Below are positions 45,567 to 53,554 of a stretch of DNA of 64,000 nt, in pieces. Position 1 is the first letter of the stretch. Each line of letters begins with the position of its first letter. The translations under genes were made by a program, and so were the position numbers. This DNA is from Afipia sp. OHSU_II-C1. Its GTDB lineage: Bacteria > Pseudomonadota > Alphaproteobacteria > Rhizobiales > Xanthobacteraceae. The notes beneath the pieces are model-generated. The model was not told the DNA's origin. It saw nothing but the letters and a program-made list of their open reading frames with translations, and made no database searches. Location of the stretch: the NCBI RefSeq assembly GCF_000497575.1, contig NZ_APJI01000025.1:1-64000 (forward strand), read 5' to 3'.

Positions 45567-46509
45567 TTTAGCCAAGCTCAAACTGAGGCTGCGCGAGGAA
45601 ATCGTTGCCCGTTCGGCGCCTGTAAAGGTGGCGATCGTGGGGTGGACGCCAACGGCGATAGAGCTGGCGTCTCATTTTGCGCTCATGTCTGGCAATGCGT
45701 TACTCAGCGGCATTTACGCGGACGGGGCGGGGGAAGGTGCCGGTGTGCAGTCTCTCGATAGGCTCGAAGTCGACCGCCCGGACATCGTTGTGATTGCCGA
45801 GGATGATGACAAAGAAAAGCTTCTGGAGGGCGTTGCCAAGTATCTGCCCGCGGCGACCAAGCTCCTCGTCGGCGGCTTCGGTCACTTCAATTTTCGAGAC
45901 GAGGTTTTCGACCGAATTCGGCAGGAGTCATTTATTCCGTCGTTTGCGAACGGCTACGCAAACTCACTTGTTCATATCTATCAATGCCTGCGGAATGCTC
46001 ATCGCCTAGGTCTCCAAGGCGTCGTGGCCGAATTCGGCATGTTCAAAGGCGGAACAACCATGCTCATCTCGCGGTTCATCGAAGAAATGGGCGCGAACTG
46101 GAAGGTCTTCGGTTTCGATACTTTCGGCGGGTTTCCGCCGAAGCGAAGCGCCTTGGATATGTATGCTCATCCAGACTGTGTGTTCCGCAACTCGGCGTTG
46201 GTGAAATCAGTGTTTGCCGGACGAAATGTGGAGATTATCGAGGGCGATATCGTTGCTACTGTTGGCTGCCTTCGTGATCAGGATTTGGTTGTGTCTTTCG
46301 TGGATACTGACAATTTCACCTCCGCCAGCGCGATCATAGATGTTATAAAGGACCGAACCATTCGGGGTGGCGCGATCGTTTTTGACCATTGGACTGGTTC
46401 CAGCAGACACCTCGACACAATTGGTGAAAGAATAGCCGCCAAAACGCTGGCATCGGATGATAGGTATTTTAACCTGCACGGGACAGGTGTATTTTTGAGA
46501 GTGCAATGA
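45553..46509 (+). CDS. TylF/MycF-like methyltransferase with a Rossmann-like N-terminal domain
   Basis: A 318-residue protein. The C-terminal half has the macrocin-O-methyltransferase (TylF) pattern: VVAEFGMFKGGTTMLISRF (SAM-binding), VFGFDTFGGFPP, SFVDTDNF and IVFDHWTG. About 110 N-terminal residues (VKVAIVGWTPTAIELASHFA onward) look like a separate nucleotide-binding Rossmann-type domain. It overlaps the upstream and downstream genes, so it is coexpressed with the modification genes. It could methylate a sugar or amino group added to a base, or a free nucleotide intermediate. The substrate is unknown. Confidence 0.72.
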   Translation: MQDDDLAKLKLRLREEIVARSAPVKVAIVGWTPTAIELASHFALMSGNALLSGIYADGAGEGAGVQSLDRLEVDRPDIVVIAEDDDKEKLLEGVAKYLPAATKLLVGGFGHFNFRDEVFDRIRQESFIPSFANGYANSLVHIYQCLRNAHRLGLQGVVAEFGMFKGGTTMLISRFIEEMGANWKVFGFDTFGGFPPKRSALDMYAHPDCVFRNSALVKSVFAGRNVEIIEGDIVATVGCLRDQDLVVSFVDTDNFTSASAIIDVIKDRTIRGGAIVFDHWTGSSRHLDTIGERIAAKTLASDDRYFNLHGTGVFLRVQ

Positions 46510-47612
46510 CGTTGTCGCCCTACGGTTTTGTCCGCCGTTCTGCACCCGAGCCGCGCGCGGGTGTTTACGAGCTATACTGGACTTTCGCCTCTCGCCGCCA
46601 AGCGGCATTTGAGGCCCGCTTGGCAGGGCGGCAGTGGCCTTGGTCGGAGGACCGTATCCTACAGACCTATAAGTTTTGTAATGTTTTCCGCGCGGCGGAT
46701 CGCGTGTCACAATACATGATACGTGATGTAGCTTATAAAGAGGATCGGCAAGTCACGGCGAGTGACCGGCTGTTCCAAATTGTGGCGTTCCGGACTTTCA
46801 GCCGGATAGGGACTTGGGAGGCACTTGCGCAGTATTTGGGCGGAGCGCCGTGCCTCAGGCATCTTAGGAGCGGAGAGTTCGAGAGGGCTCTCGATCAAGC
46901 AAAACTAACGCACGGCGGGCTTTACACGGGCGCATTTATTCTTTGCGCGAACAAGGCATTTGGCTTTGATGAAAAGCATCGCAACCATGTTGCTCTTTTT
47001 AAGCATATGTTTCTGGTGGATGCCTGTGCCGAAAAGTTACTGAATGCGTCGTCGCTGAAGATGGTCGTCCAAACGTTGCAAGCTTACCCGCTAATAGGGC
47101 CTTTCATGGCCTACCAAATTGCCATTGATCTCAACTATTCAGACTTAGTGTCGTTCGATGAGGACGATTATACGCAAGCTGGTCCCGGCGCCCTGCGGGG
47201 CCTAAAGAAAGCATTCATTTCATTAGGAGATTTCTCGCCGGCGGATGCGATATTGTGGATGGCTAATCGGCAGGATGAAGAATTTCGGCGCTTCGAGTTA
47301 CCATTCAGCGGACTGTTCGGACGCAAACTACATGCGATCGATTGCCAAGGACTTTTTTGTGAACTTGACAAGTACTGCCGCGAGGCCTTGCCAGAATTAA
47401 CCAGTGCCCGTAGTCGTATCAAGGCGAAGTACGCTGCGACCGCTAATGACATTTCACTCTTCTTTCCTCCCAAGTGGAATCTTCCGAACAATCGGGTGAT
47501 GAAAGCGGCACACGCTGTGACGGATCGGCACGCTAGTGTTCGTGAACATGTCATATCCGGCTCACGAACTGCCAAACACAGGGCTCTGGCTATTAGAGAC
47601 TTGTTTAGCTGA
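46506..47612 (+). CDS. Alpha-glutamyl/putrescinyl-thymine pyrophosphorylase-like protein (5-hmdU kinase helical family)
   Basis: A 368-residue protein resembling the helix-hairpin-helix family named alpha-glutamyl/putrescinyl thymine pyrophosphorylase clade 1, also called the 5-hmdU DNA kinase helical domain. Characteristic features are PWSEDRILQTYKFCNVFRAA, then DRVSQYMI, an ETWE-like GTWEALAQYLGG turn, and a central glycosylase-like FMAYQIAIDLNYSD block. In phages with hypermodified thymine, relatives replace a 5-pyrophosphate-methyl group on DNA uracil by an amine or amino acid. It is the last gene of operon A, overlapping the methyltransferase by 4 bases. Action on DNA rather than free nucleotide is likely from the family but not shown. 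Confidence 0.75.
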   Translation: MTLSPYGFVRRSAPEPRAGVYELYWTFASRRQAAFEARLAGRQWPWSEDRILQTYKFCNVFRAADRVSQYMIRDVAYKEDRQVTASDRLFQIVAFRTFSRIGTWEALAQYLGGAPCLRHLRSGEFERALDQAKLTHGGLYTGAFILCANKAFGFDEKHRNHVALFKHMFLVDACAEKLLNASSLKMVVQTLQAYPLIGPFMAYQIAIDLNYSDLVSFDEDDYTQAGPGALRGLKKAFISLGDFSPADAILWMANRQDEEFRRFELPFSGLFGRKLHAIDCQGLFCELDKYCREALPELTSARSRIKAKYAATANDISLFFPPKWNLPNNRVMKAAHAVTDRHASVREHVISGSRTAKHRALAIRDLFS

Positions 47613-47911
47613 GAAGTTTCCGCGGTCCTCTCTTGAATGCCGCCGAAACATCAACCGTGGTCTTGGGAGTCGGAGCTTCCACTTGAGCGTACCCTCCTTC
47701 TCCGCACAAAGTGGCGCGCTATAATGTCTCTAATACACATATTTGTATCCTGATCTCCGAAGCCGGAGTCATTCCCGGTACCCTCGAGCAATAGAATTAT
47801 CCGTTTCGACAAATGCATCAGACCGATCCATTTTTTCGATGTTGCACAAGAATCACGCGAATTCAGAATAAGTATGGTTTGGGGTGCCGAAAATTTGCAG
47901 AAGGGAATATT
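47613..47911. other. Intergenic region between convergent operons A and B
   Basis: About 300 bases between the ends of the modification operon and the peptide operon. No gene or strong terminator hairpin was recognised. Confidence 0.35.
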
Positions 47912-48520
47912 TCATGTCCCGCTCAGGTACGCCGATTTTTGTGTTAGCCAAAACGTAAACGGCAGTGAAGTTGCAAGGCCCATCGCGACACCCGCAGGCA
48001 CGCGTGCTCTGATGAGGTCATCCGATAATCGAACCACGAGCGTGTGCCGGGAATCTTTTTCAACGGTTGGATAAAGCCCAATGAATTCTCTGCCCCGATA
48101 TTGTTCTGAGGGATCATTGAGGATGGGAAAAATGGCTATCCGGCCGCTCGTTCCGTCGAACCAGCCCAATTCCCAAGACATCCAAGTGGATTGAGATGAG
48201 TTTGGCGTATCCAGGAAAACAAAACTCGTGCTCTTCGACATCGCGTCGCGTATGGCGCGAGCATGGCGGGGGGTCACGTGAGATCGATCGGCGTCTGAAG
48301 CGATCCAGTCGCAGAAAACGGCGAGACCTAGATCTTCGTTCAGAATGCTATAGACCCCATACACCAGATCGAGATCTCTGACTGTCTGCGAAAGAAATAC
48401 ATCATATCGCGGTTCTTCTTTTTTGGCTTCTCTGTTGAAAGCTTCGGGTACACTCAAGCCGATGCGGCTTGCGCGATTTTGCGCGCGCACCCTTACAGAA
48501 GGGGCTGTGAAGAACGTCAC
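47912..48520 (-). CDS. TIR-domain protein, TIR2
   Basis: A 202-residue TIR protein: YDVFLSQTVRD (strand 1), LAVFCDWIASD with an Asp at 71, TSFVFLDTPN, and WMSWELGWFDG with candidate catalytic Glu117, followed by RGREFIGLYP. A basic 35-residue N-terminal extension precedes the fold. It is closely related to TIR5 at 52944-53549, with the same overall length and key residues at the same index. It is the last gene of operon B; its GTG start overlaps the stop of the membrane gene. Confidence 0.83.
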   Translation of the reverse strand: MTFFTAPSVRVRAQNRASRIGLSVPEAFNREAKKEEPRYDVFLSQTVRDLDLVYGVYSILNEDLGLAVFCDWIASDADRSHVTPRHARAIRDAMSKSTSFVFLDTPNSSQSTWMSWELGWFDGTSGRIAIFPILNDPSEQYRGREFIGLYPTVEKDSRHTLVVRLSDDLIRARVPAGVAMGLATSLPFTFWLTQKSAYLSGT

Positions 48521-49263
48521 GCTGACAGCCCAAGCTGGTAACGGGGCTTTGATCGGCTGTTTGGCTGAGTATCTGACTTTTGCAGTCTCGGCCCTGTCGA
48601 TTCAGATGCAGCACACCACACCTTTCGCTCGACGGCATCATCTTTATTTGCATACATAGCGCCGCACAAAGCGATAGATAGTGCTGCGACGATACAAAGA
48701 AAGCCATTTCGGATCAACATGAAGGCGACTTCGTTTCGCGCGACCCGAACGAGGTTGACTCTTTCCTGACATGCTAAGGCGTGCGCGATAACGATTGGTT
48801 TCATCGAAGGACTTGCGTTCTTGCTGTCGAGCGTAAATCTCATCCCGGTTCCAAACATTGTAAGTGTCCGCGCTGCCGCGAGTCCCAGCAATCCTCCTGC
48901 AGTTATGTAAAAGATTGAGGGAATGGTGAACACCACCACCGCAATTTTCCATTCTGTTCCGGGGAGCATTTGCGCAACTGCGGCCGTCGCTGCGGAAGCA
49001 ATTGTGAGTGCAGTCGCTATGGAGGCTGCGTGCCTGAAGGTTTTTTCGTCTAGGGTTACTCCGCGTTTTTGCTCGGATATGAGGCCGTCCTCGAGGTCCG
49101 TCGGTGCGGCGCTGGCGTATATACGGACTGCGATTAGGATAGGCCCATCCGGCATGCTGCCTATCGAAAATTCCGCGACTTCACCTAGGACCTTCGAACG
49201 CAGCCGCAGGTATGTGATGAATGGGAAAAGTTCTTCGAAAATACGCTTTGCTAACGCAGTCAC
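48517..49263 (-). CDS. Three-helix membrane protein
   Basis: A 248-residue protein with three predicted membrane helices at about 79-100, 106-131 and 182-204, and a cytosolic N-terminal domain of about 75 residues. No family was recognised; it is not a clear SLATT two-helix effector, though the size is similar. The GTG at 49263 overlaps the ATP-grasp stop (TAGTG) and its stop overlaps the TIR2 start (GTGA), so it is translationally coupled on both sides. It may export the peptide, anchor the complex or form a pore effector. Confidence 0.65.
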   Translation of the reverse strand: MTALAKRIFEELFPFITYLRLRSKVLGEVAEFSIGSMPDGPILIAVRIYASAAPTDLEDGLISEQKRGVTLDEKTFRHAASIATALTIASAATAAVAQMLPGTEWKIAVVVFTIPSIFYITAGGLLGLAAARTLTMFGTGMRFTLDSKNASPSMKPIVIAHALACQERVNLVRVARNEVAFMLIRNGFLCIVAALSIALCGAMYANKDDAVERKVWCAASESTGPRLQKSDTQPNSRSKPRYQLGLSA

Positions 49264-50213
49264 TATTTGATTTCCTTCGCGCCCAGCCATGCCGCAATCG
49301 CAGCCCCCGCAGTTGCTTCTGCTCCTGGAAGCCAAGCCCATTCACCGGTTGGATTGATTTCGATGAAAATGATCTTACCGTCCGAATCGATCAAGTCGAT
49401 TGCCCCGAACGAAAGCTTAAGCTCCGAACAAAGCTCTATGCAGCGTTCTTCAACATTCGGGGCCAAGACCATCGGCTCGTACCGGATCTCCTCACGCTTG
49501 TGGAGACGCCAATCACCCAATGCTGCTTCACCGTTTACGAGTATCTTGTATGCGAATACGGAGGTTCCGACGACGGTAACACGAATGTCCGTTTTTGGCG
49601 TAATAGGTTGCTGAGCGATGAGTGGCGCCTGATGAAGGTTTAAATCTGAAAGTCTCTCGGACGGAATAATGTTGGTGTATGTGAACAACACATCGGCGTC
49701 TTCGCGAAGATAGACCGTATCGATAGATTTAATGGCAACTTGCGTGGGAAAGCGCCTTTGGATCTCCTCCACGTCATTCCCAACAACTGTTTCCGGAATC
49801 GCGAACCCGCATTTTGCCGCCACCAGCAACTGATAAGGTTTCACTTCGGCCTTATATATGTCTCCCGGGTGGTTCATCCAACGCGCGTCTTCAAAGATCA
49901 TCATGCTACGAAGAAACGCACTCCATTGCGATCGAGCAAGTTGATCTCCGAGAGATAACTTGCCTCCCGCTGTGTTACGCAGGAAAATTGGGCTTCGGTA
50001 CCAAACTGATTCAAGGTCAGGCCCCAAGGATGATGCGATTCCCAGCCCCCGGATATTCATCGTGCGGGTCGCCGGATCGAGGCTCAGGCGCAGGTCCGCT
50101 AGCTGCTCCCTGTTAAGACGCAGATAGGTAATATTGTTCTCGCGGAGGCGATGCAGGACAAGATCGACGGCGAAATCGTAAATGCTCGAAAGGATGAGGA
50201 CGCGGGTTGTCAC
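49263..50213 (-). CDS. ATP-grasp ligase, MvdC/MvdD-like peptide maturase
   Basis: A 316-residue ATP-grasp enzyme of the group that installs ester or amide links in ribosomal peptides (graspetides). An N-terminal domain (RVLILSSIYDFAVDLVLHRL) precedes VKPYQLLVAAKCGFAIPETV, VAIKSIDTVYLR, and the metal/ATP site AIDLIDSDGKIIFIEINPTG near residues 270-290. The GTG start overlaps the stop of a 61-codon gene immediately upstream. It probably acts on that peptide by joining Asp/Glu side chains to Thr/Ser or Lys side chains. Confidence 0.78.
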   Translation of the reverse strand: MTTRVLILSSIYDFAVDLVLHRLRENNITYLRLNREQLADLRLSLDPATRTMNIRGLGIASSLGPDLESVWYRSPIFLRNTAGGKLSLGDQLARSQWSAFLRSMMIFEDARWMNHPGDIYKAEVKPYQLLVAAKCGFAIPETVVGNDVEEIQRRFPTQVAIKSIDTVYLREDADVLFTYTNIIPSERLSDLNLHQAPLIAQQPITPKTDIRVTVVGTSVFAYKILVNGEAALGDWRLHKREEIRYEPMVLAPNVEERCIELCSELKLSFGAIDLIDSDGKIIFIEINPTGEWAWLPGAEATAGAAIAAWLGAKEIK

Positions 50214-50395
50214 TCTCCTTTCATGTCCTCGCCGGTTTCTATGTCGTTCTTCTTTGTTGACATGGGTGTAAGGCCGCCTTCACCGCGCGTCTGCCAGCAT
50301 CCCGAAATAGTGTCGTATGTGGCTCCCTCGGGGAGGGTTGGTGCGTTAACGTGAGGCCGACGAACGGCAAGCTGAATTAGAACGTGATCAGTCAT
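50210..50395 (-). CDS. Candidate graspetide precursor peptide
   Basis: A 61-codon gene starting MTDHVLIQLAVRRPHV. Its C-terminal half is rich in residues that ATP-grasp ligases crosslink: ATYDTISGCWQTRGEGG, then TPMSTKKNDIETGEDMKGE (Thr, Ser, Lys with Asp and Glu). The first half would be the leader. The ATG at 50395 is 4 codons from a divergent promoter region, and the stop overlaps the ATP-grasp start in a GTGA junction. No known precursor family was matched, so it may be a new one. Confidence 0.65.
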   Translation of the reverse strand: MTDHVLIQLAVRRPHVNAPTLPEGATYDTISGCWQTRGEGGLTPMSTKKNDIETGEDMKGE

Positions 50396-50524
50396 GGCAA
50401 TCCTCAGTGAAAATGTTGCTGCAGTGCGGCAGATTCGACGCTCTGGACGGGTGTTATTGTCAAATGGTACTCGGCACAGTGGCATAGGGATCAATTGCTT
50501 AAAATAGAGAAACACAGGCCGCAT
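50396..50524. promoter_or_regulatory. Divergent promoter region of operons B and C
   Basis: A 129-base region from which operon B (leftward) and operon C (rightward) are both transcribed. No obvious operator repeat was identified, but the shared region makes coregulation likely. Confidence 0.55.
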
Positions 50525-51025
50525 ATGGCTCGAAACGCATTTTTCAGTTTTCACTTCGATCAGGACCATTGGCGCGCGTCGCAAGTACGCAACATGGGCG
50601 TTCTCGAAGGAAATTCGGAGCTGTCGGACAACGATTGGGAGACTGTAAAACGGGGCGGTGATGCTTCGATCCAGCGATGGATAGATGGGCAATTGGTGGG
50701 TCGCAGCTGCGTCATTGTGCTGGTAGGCGCCCAAACCGCTATGAGACAGTGGGTGATGTATGAAATCCGTAAAGGCTGGGAGCTGGGTAAAGGTATCGTA
50801 GGTATACGGATTCACGGCCTGCTGAACAGACAGTCGCAAACCTCGGCCGCCGGGCCAGATCCTTTTTCTTACATCACTATCCCGGGCGGCCGGCCGATGT
50901 CGTCTGTCACTAGTCTGTGGAATCCGGCCGGCGGGGATAGCAAGGCGATTTACGCGAATATTCGAGACAACATTGACGGCCTCGTCGCAACCGCCATTAC
51001 GGCGAGAGCTAATTATAGAGATTAA
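50525..51025 (+). CDS. TIR-like (ThsB/DUF1863-type) protein, TIR3
   Basis: A 166-residue TIR-like protein: NAFFSFHFDQDHWRASQVRN (strand 1, DUF1863 type), VIVLVGAQTAM and RQWVMYEIRKGWELGKGIVG with candidate Glu80. In Thoeris systems proteins of this type detect infection and synthesise a cyclic ADP-ribose isomer. The ATG at 50525 precedes the fold directly. It is the first gene of operon C; 82 bases separate it from TIR4. Confidence 0.82.
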   Translation: MARNAFFSFHFDQDHWRASQVRNMGVLEGNSELSDNDWETVKRGGDASIQRWIDGQLVGRSCVIVLVGAQTAMRQWVMYEIRKGWELGKGIVGIRIHGLLNRQSQTSAAGPDPFSYITIPGGRPMSSVTSLWNPAGGDSKAIYANIRDNIDGLVATAITARANYRD

Positions 51026-51107
51026 TCGCAAAGCTGATCGCACATTGAGGCTGATATTCGCTCTCCGTTTCACCCAGCAACGATGACCTATTTATTACGG
51101 AGATAGA

Positions 51108-52268
51108 ATGAGCCTCTATGAAATAGCGATCATTGGCTCAGTGTCAGATGAAAAGAAAGGGACTTTGATTAGAACTATTTCTAACATGCTCTCCGACTTT
51201 GGGCTGGAGATGGGATCCGAAATCTTGCTTCATGATGGGCCCTCCTGCGCAAGCCGCAATCGGCACGTCTCCTTTGCGGCAGTATATTTCGGCGGATCTG
51301 AACACAGAGACATTGAAGCCGCACGGCAGATCGTATTTGAGAGCGCTCCAATCATTCCAACGATCGATGCCGATGCAGAATTCGCAGCATCTATTCCTAG
51401 CTTTCTACACGCTGCCAACGCGCTGCGTCGAAGGACGGACGATCCTGAGATGAAAGCACTGGCGGTCGCTTTGCTTGAGTGCCTGGGACTTCTTCGTGCA
51501 CAGCGTCGAGTCTTCGTGAGTTACCGCCGTACCGAGTCGCGAAACGCTGCAATTCAATTGCACGATCTGATGAGGGCTCGAGGATTCGATGTCTTTCTCG
51601 ATACCCATGACATTCGGCCAGGGAATCAATTTCAAGACATCCTGTGGCATCGCCTATGTGACTCGGACGTCATGGTCGTACTTGATACGCCTGCTTACTT
51701 CGAAAGTAAGTGGACCCGGCAGGAATTCAGTCGCGCACTCGCCAAGGAAATACACATCTTGAGGGTCATTTGGCCCGACCATTCTCCCAACCGCCTCACG
51801 GATATGGCTGAGACAACCTATCTGGACCATACGGATCTTCCAGACCCCGAAGGGCCGATTGCGGACGCCGCTGCTGAAGGAATCGTTCTTGCGGTCGAAA
51901 GCCTGAGGAGCCGCAGCATCGCGTCTCGATACATGTCCATCACCGGAAAGCTGGGTGCAGAGGTCAAAAAGATTGGAGCCGAGGTTAAGTTTATTGGGCC
52001 CCACAGAGCGATCAATATCCGTCTCAATGGTGGCGGGCTTGTTTGGGCTTATCCCATTGTCGGCGTGCCGACCGCCGATCTGCTAAATGACATTGAGGAA
52101 AAGGCGAAACGCGCTGGTCACGGGCCTGGTCCTGTCTTGGTTTATGACGACGTGGGCATCGGCGAACAGTGGAAGTCACACCTGAAATGGTTAGATGACA
52201 ACATAAAGTCGGTTCAGGCCATGAGTGTGTCAGAAGCGGCGTGGATCCTTGCGGCACGGGAGGCGTAA
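51108..52268 (+). CDS. TIR-domain protein with N- and C-terminal extensions, TIR4
   Basis: A 386-residue protein in three parts: an N-terminal domain of about 130 residues (YEIAIIGSVSDEKKG onward) of unknown fold, a canonical TIR domain at about 133-270 with RRVFVSYRRTES, DVFLDTHDIRPG and candidate catalytic Glu206 in WTRQE, and a C-terminal domain of about 110 residues (RAINIRLNGGGLVWAYPIVG). The domain order resembles bacterial TIR proteins that occur beside SLOG genes. The SLOG gene follows by 4 bases. It is a likely NADase effector or signal enzyme. Confidence 0.84.
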   Translation: MSLYEIAIIGSVSDEKKGTLIRTISNMLSDFGLEMGSEILLHDGPSCASRNRHVSFAAVYFGGSEHRDIEAARQIVFESAPIIPTIDADAEFAASIPSFLHAANALRRRTDDPEMKALAVALLECLGLLRAQRRVFVSYRRTESRNAAIQLHDLMRARGFDVFLDTHDIRPGNQFQDILWHRLCDSDVMVVLDTPAYFESKWTRQEFSRALAKEIHILRVIWPDHSPNRLTDMAETTYLDHTDLPDPEGPIADAAAEGIVLAVESLRSRSIASRYMSITGKLGAEVKKIGAEVKFIGPHRAINIRLNGGGLVWAYPIVGVPTADLLNDIEEKAKRAGHGPGPVLVYDDVGIGEQWKSHLKWLDDNIKSVQAMSVSEAAWILAAREA

Positions 52269-52272
52269 AATC

Positions 52273-52947
52273 ATGAATGCGATCTTTCTTTCCGCCGGAA
52301 TGCCTGACCCAAAACGAGGGCCCGACTTCGCGAAAACAGCGGACACCGTCGCAATAACGGCGGCAGTGTCCGCACTCATTCATGTGACATTGGGCCGTCG
52401 GCCGTTGGTATGGGGCGGGCAACCCGCAATCACGCCGATGATTTGGGTTGTCGCCCAACGGCTGGGAGTGGACTACGGGCGGTGGGTGAAGCTTTATCAA
52501 ACCCGTCATTTTGAAGAAGACTTTCCGGACGACAATGCTCGATTTCAGAACGTAGTTTATACAGCGGATATCGATCACGATCGCGAGAAGAGCCTGATGG
52601 AAATGCGAAGGTCGATGTTTGCCGACGAGCGCTACAGCGCTGCGGTCTTTATCGGGGGGATGCAAGGCATCATCGACGAGTTCAACCTTTTCCGACACCT
52701 TCAACCCAAAGCAAGAATGCTTCCCGTAGCGTCTACCGGAGGAGCCGTTCTGCAGCTAGTTGACGCCGTTCCGGGGTTCAAATCTGATCTTGCGAACGAC
52801 ATGGATTATGTCGCGTTGTTCCACCGTCATCTTGATATTTCTCCGAGGGAGAACCGTTACAACACCCCCGAAGAACAACCAAAAAACGTCAATGATCGAT
52901 TTTTTAAGTCGCCGAACTCAAAGCCAAACACGCTGATGTCACCATGA
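52273..52947 (+). CDS. SLOG-domain (LOG/DprA-like) nucleotide-sensor protein
   Basis: A 224-residue single SLOG-type Rossmann protein: NAIFLSAGMPDP at the N-terminus, LVWGGQPAITPMIW (46-59) and VFIGGMQGIIDEFNLF (125-140) for the nucleotide-binding site. SLOG domains bind nucleotide signals such as cyclic ADP-ribose isomers in Thoeris ThsA. As a free-standing protein between TIR genes it could sense a TIR product and activate a partner. The ATG at 52273 is 4 bases after TIR4, and the end overlaps TIR5 by 4 bases. Confidence 0.75.
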   Translation: MNAIFLSAGMPDPKRGPDFAKTADTVAITAAVSALIHVTLGRRPLVWGGQPAITPMIWVVAQRLGVDYGRWVKLYQTRHFEEDFPDDNARFQNVVYTADIDHDREKSLMEMRRSMFADERYSAAVFIGGMQGIIDEFNLFRHLQPKARMLPVASTGGAVLQLVDAVPGFKSDLANDMDYVALFHRHLDISPRENRYNTPEEQPKNVNDRFFKSPNSKPNTLMSP

Positions 52948-53549
52948 CGTTCTTGACGGAAGAATCGATGCGCCAACGTGCGCGGGAGTGGGTTCAAAGG
53001 GCAGGCCAGAGCGCAGACGAGTTGCTCAAAAGACAATCCACTCAATCGCTAACACGATATAACGTTTTCCTGTCGCAGACCGCCAGAGATGCCGAAATAG
53101 TCCTCGGAGTCTACAGTTTTCTCGTTGAAAAAGGCCTGACAGTCTTTTGCGATTGGATTACGGCGCGAAACGAGACGGGCGCGCAGGTTACACCAGCCAA
53201 CGCGGAAACTATTCGCAGCGCGATGTCCGCTAGCGATACACTCCTTTTCATTGACACGGAACAGGCGGAGCAATCGCGATGGATGTGCTGGGAGCTTGGC
53301 TGGTTCGACGGCGGAAAAGGTTTGGTTGGAGTACTACCTGTATTACCAGAGGCGAAACGGAGCTATCGAGGACGAGAATTCCTCGGACTTTATCCGTACA
53401 TTGAACTCAATGAAGTGGGTGAGCTGATGGTCGTTCGGCCGATCGTAACAAACAGCCGAGGAATAACCATCATCGAATCCCCAAACTCCACTGGCTTTGA
53501 CCACTGGCGTGCGGGGCAATCGGTATCAATGCGACCTCGAAATTTCTAG
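52944..53549 (+). CDS. TIR-domain protein, TIR5
   Basis: A 201-residue TIR protein: YNVFLSQTARDAE, TVFCDWITARNE with Asp70, TLLFIDTEQ, WMCWELGWFDGG with candidate Glu117 and RGREFLGLYP. It is a paralogue of TIR2 in operon B. A short helical N-terminal extension (about 35 residues) precedes the domain. It overlaps the SLOG gene start-to-stop and is followed by TIR6 after 5 bases. Confidence 0.83.
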   Translation: MTFLTEESMRQRAREWVQRAGQSADELLKRQSTQSLTRYNVFLSQTARDAEIVLGVYSFLVEKGLTVFCDWITARNETGAQVTPANAETIRSAMSASDTLLFIDTEQAEQSRWMCWELGWFDGGKGLVGVLPVLPEAKRSYRGREFLGLYPYIELNEVGELMVVRPIVTNSRGITIIESPNSTGFDHWRAGQSVSMRPRNF

Positions 53550-53554
53550 CGCTT

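Noticed and set aside
48517-49263. SLATT-type two-helix effector
   Set aside because: Three helices and a helix-poor layout do not fit the two-helix SLATT pattern; left as an unknown membrane protein.
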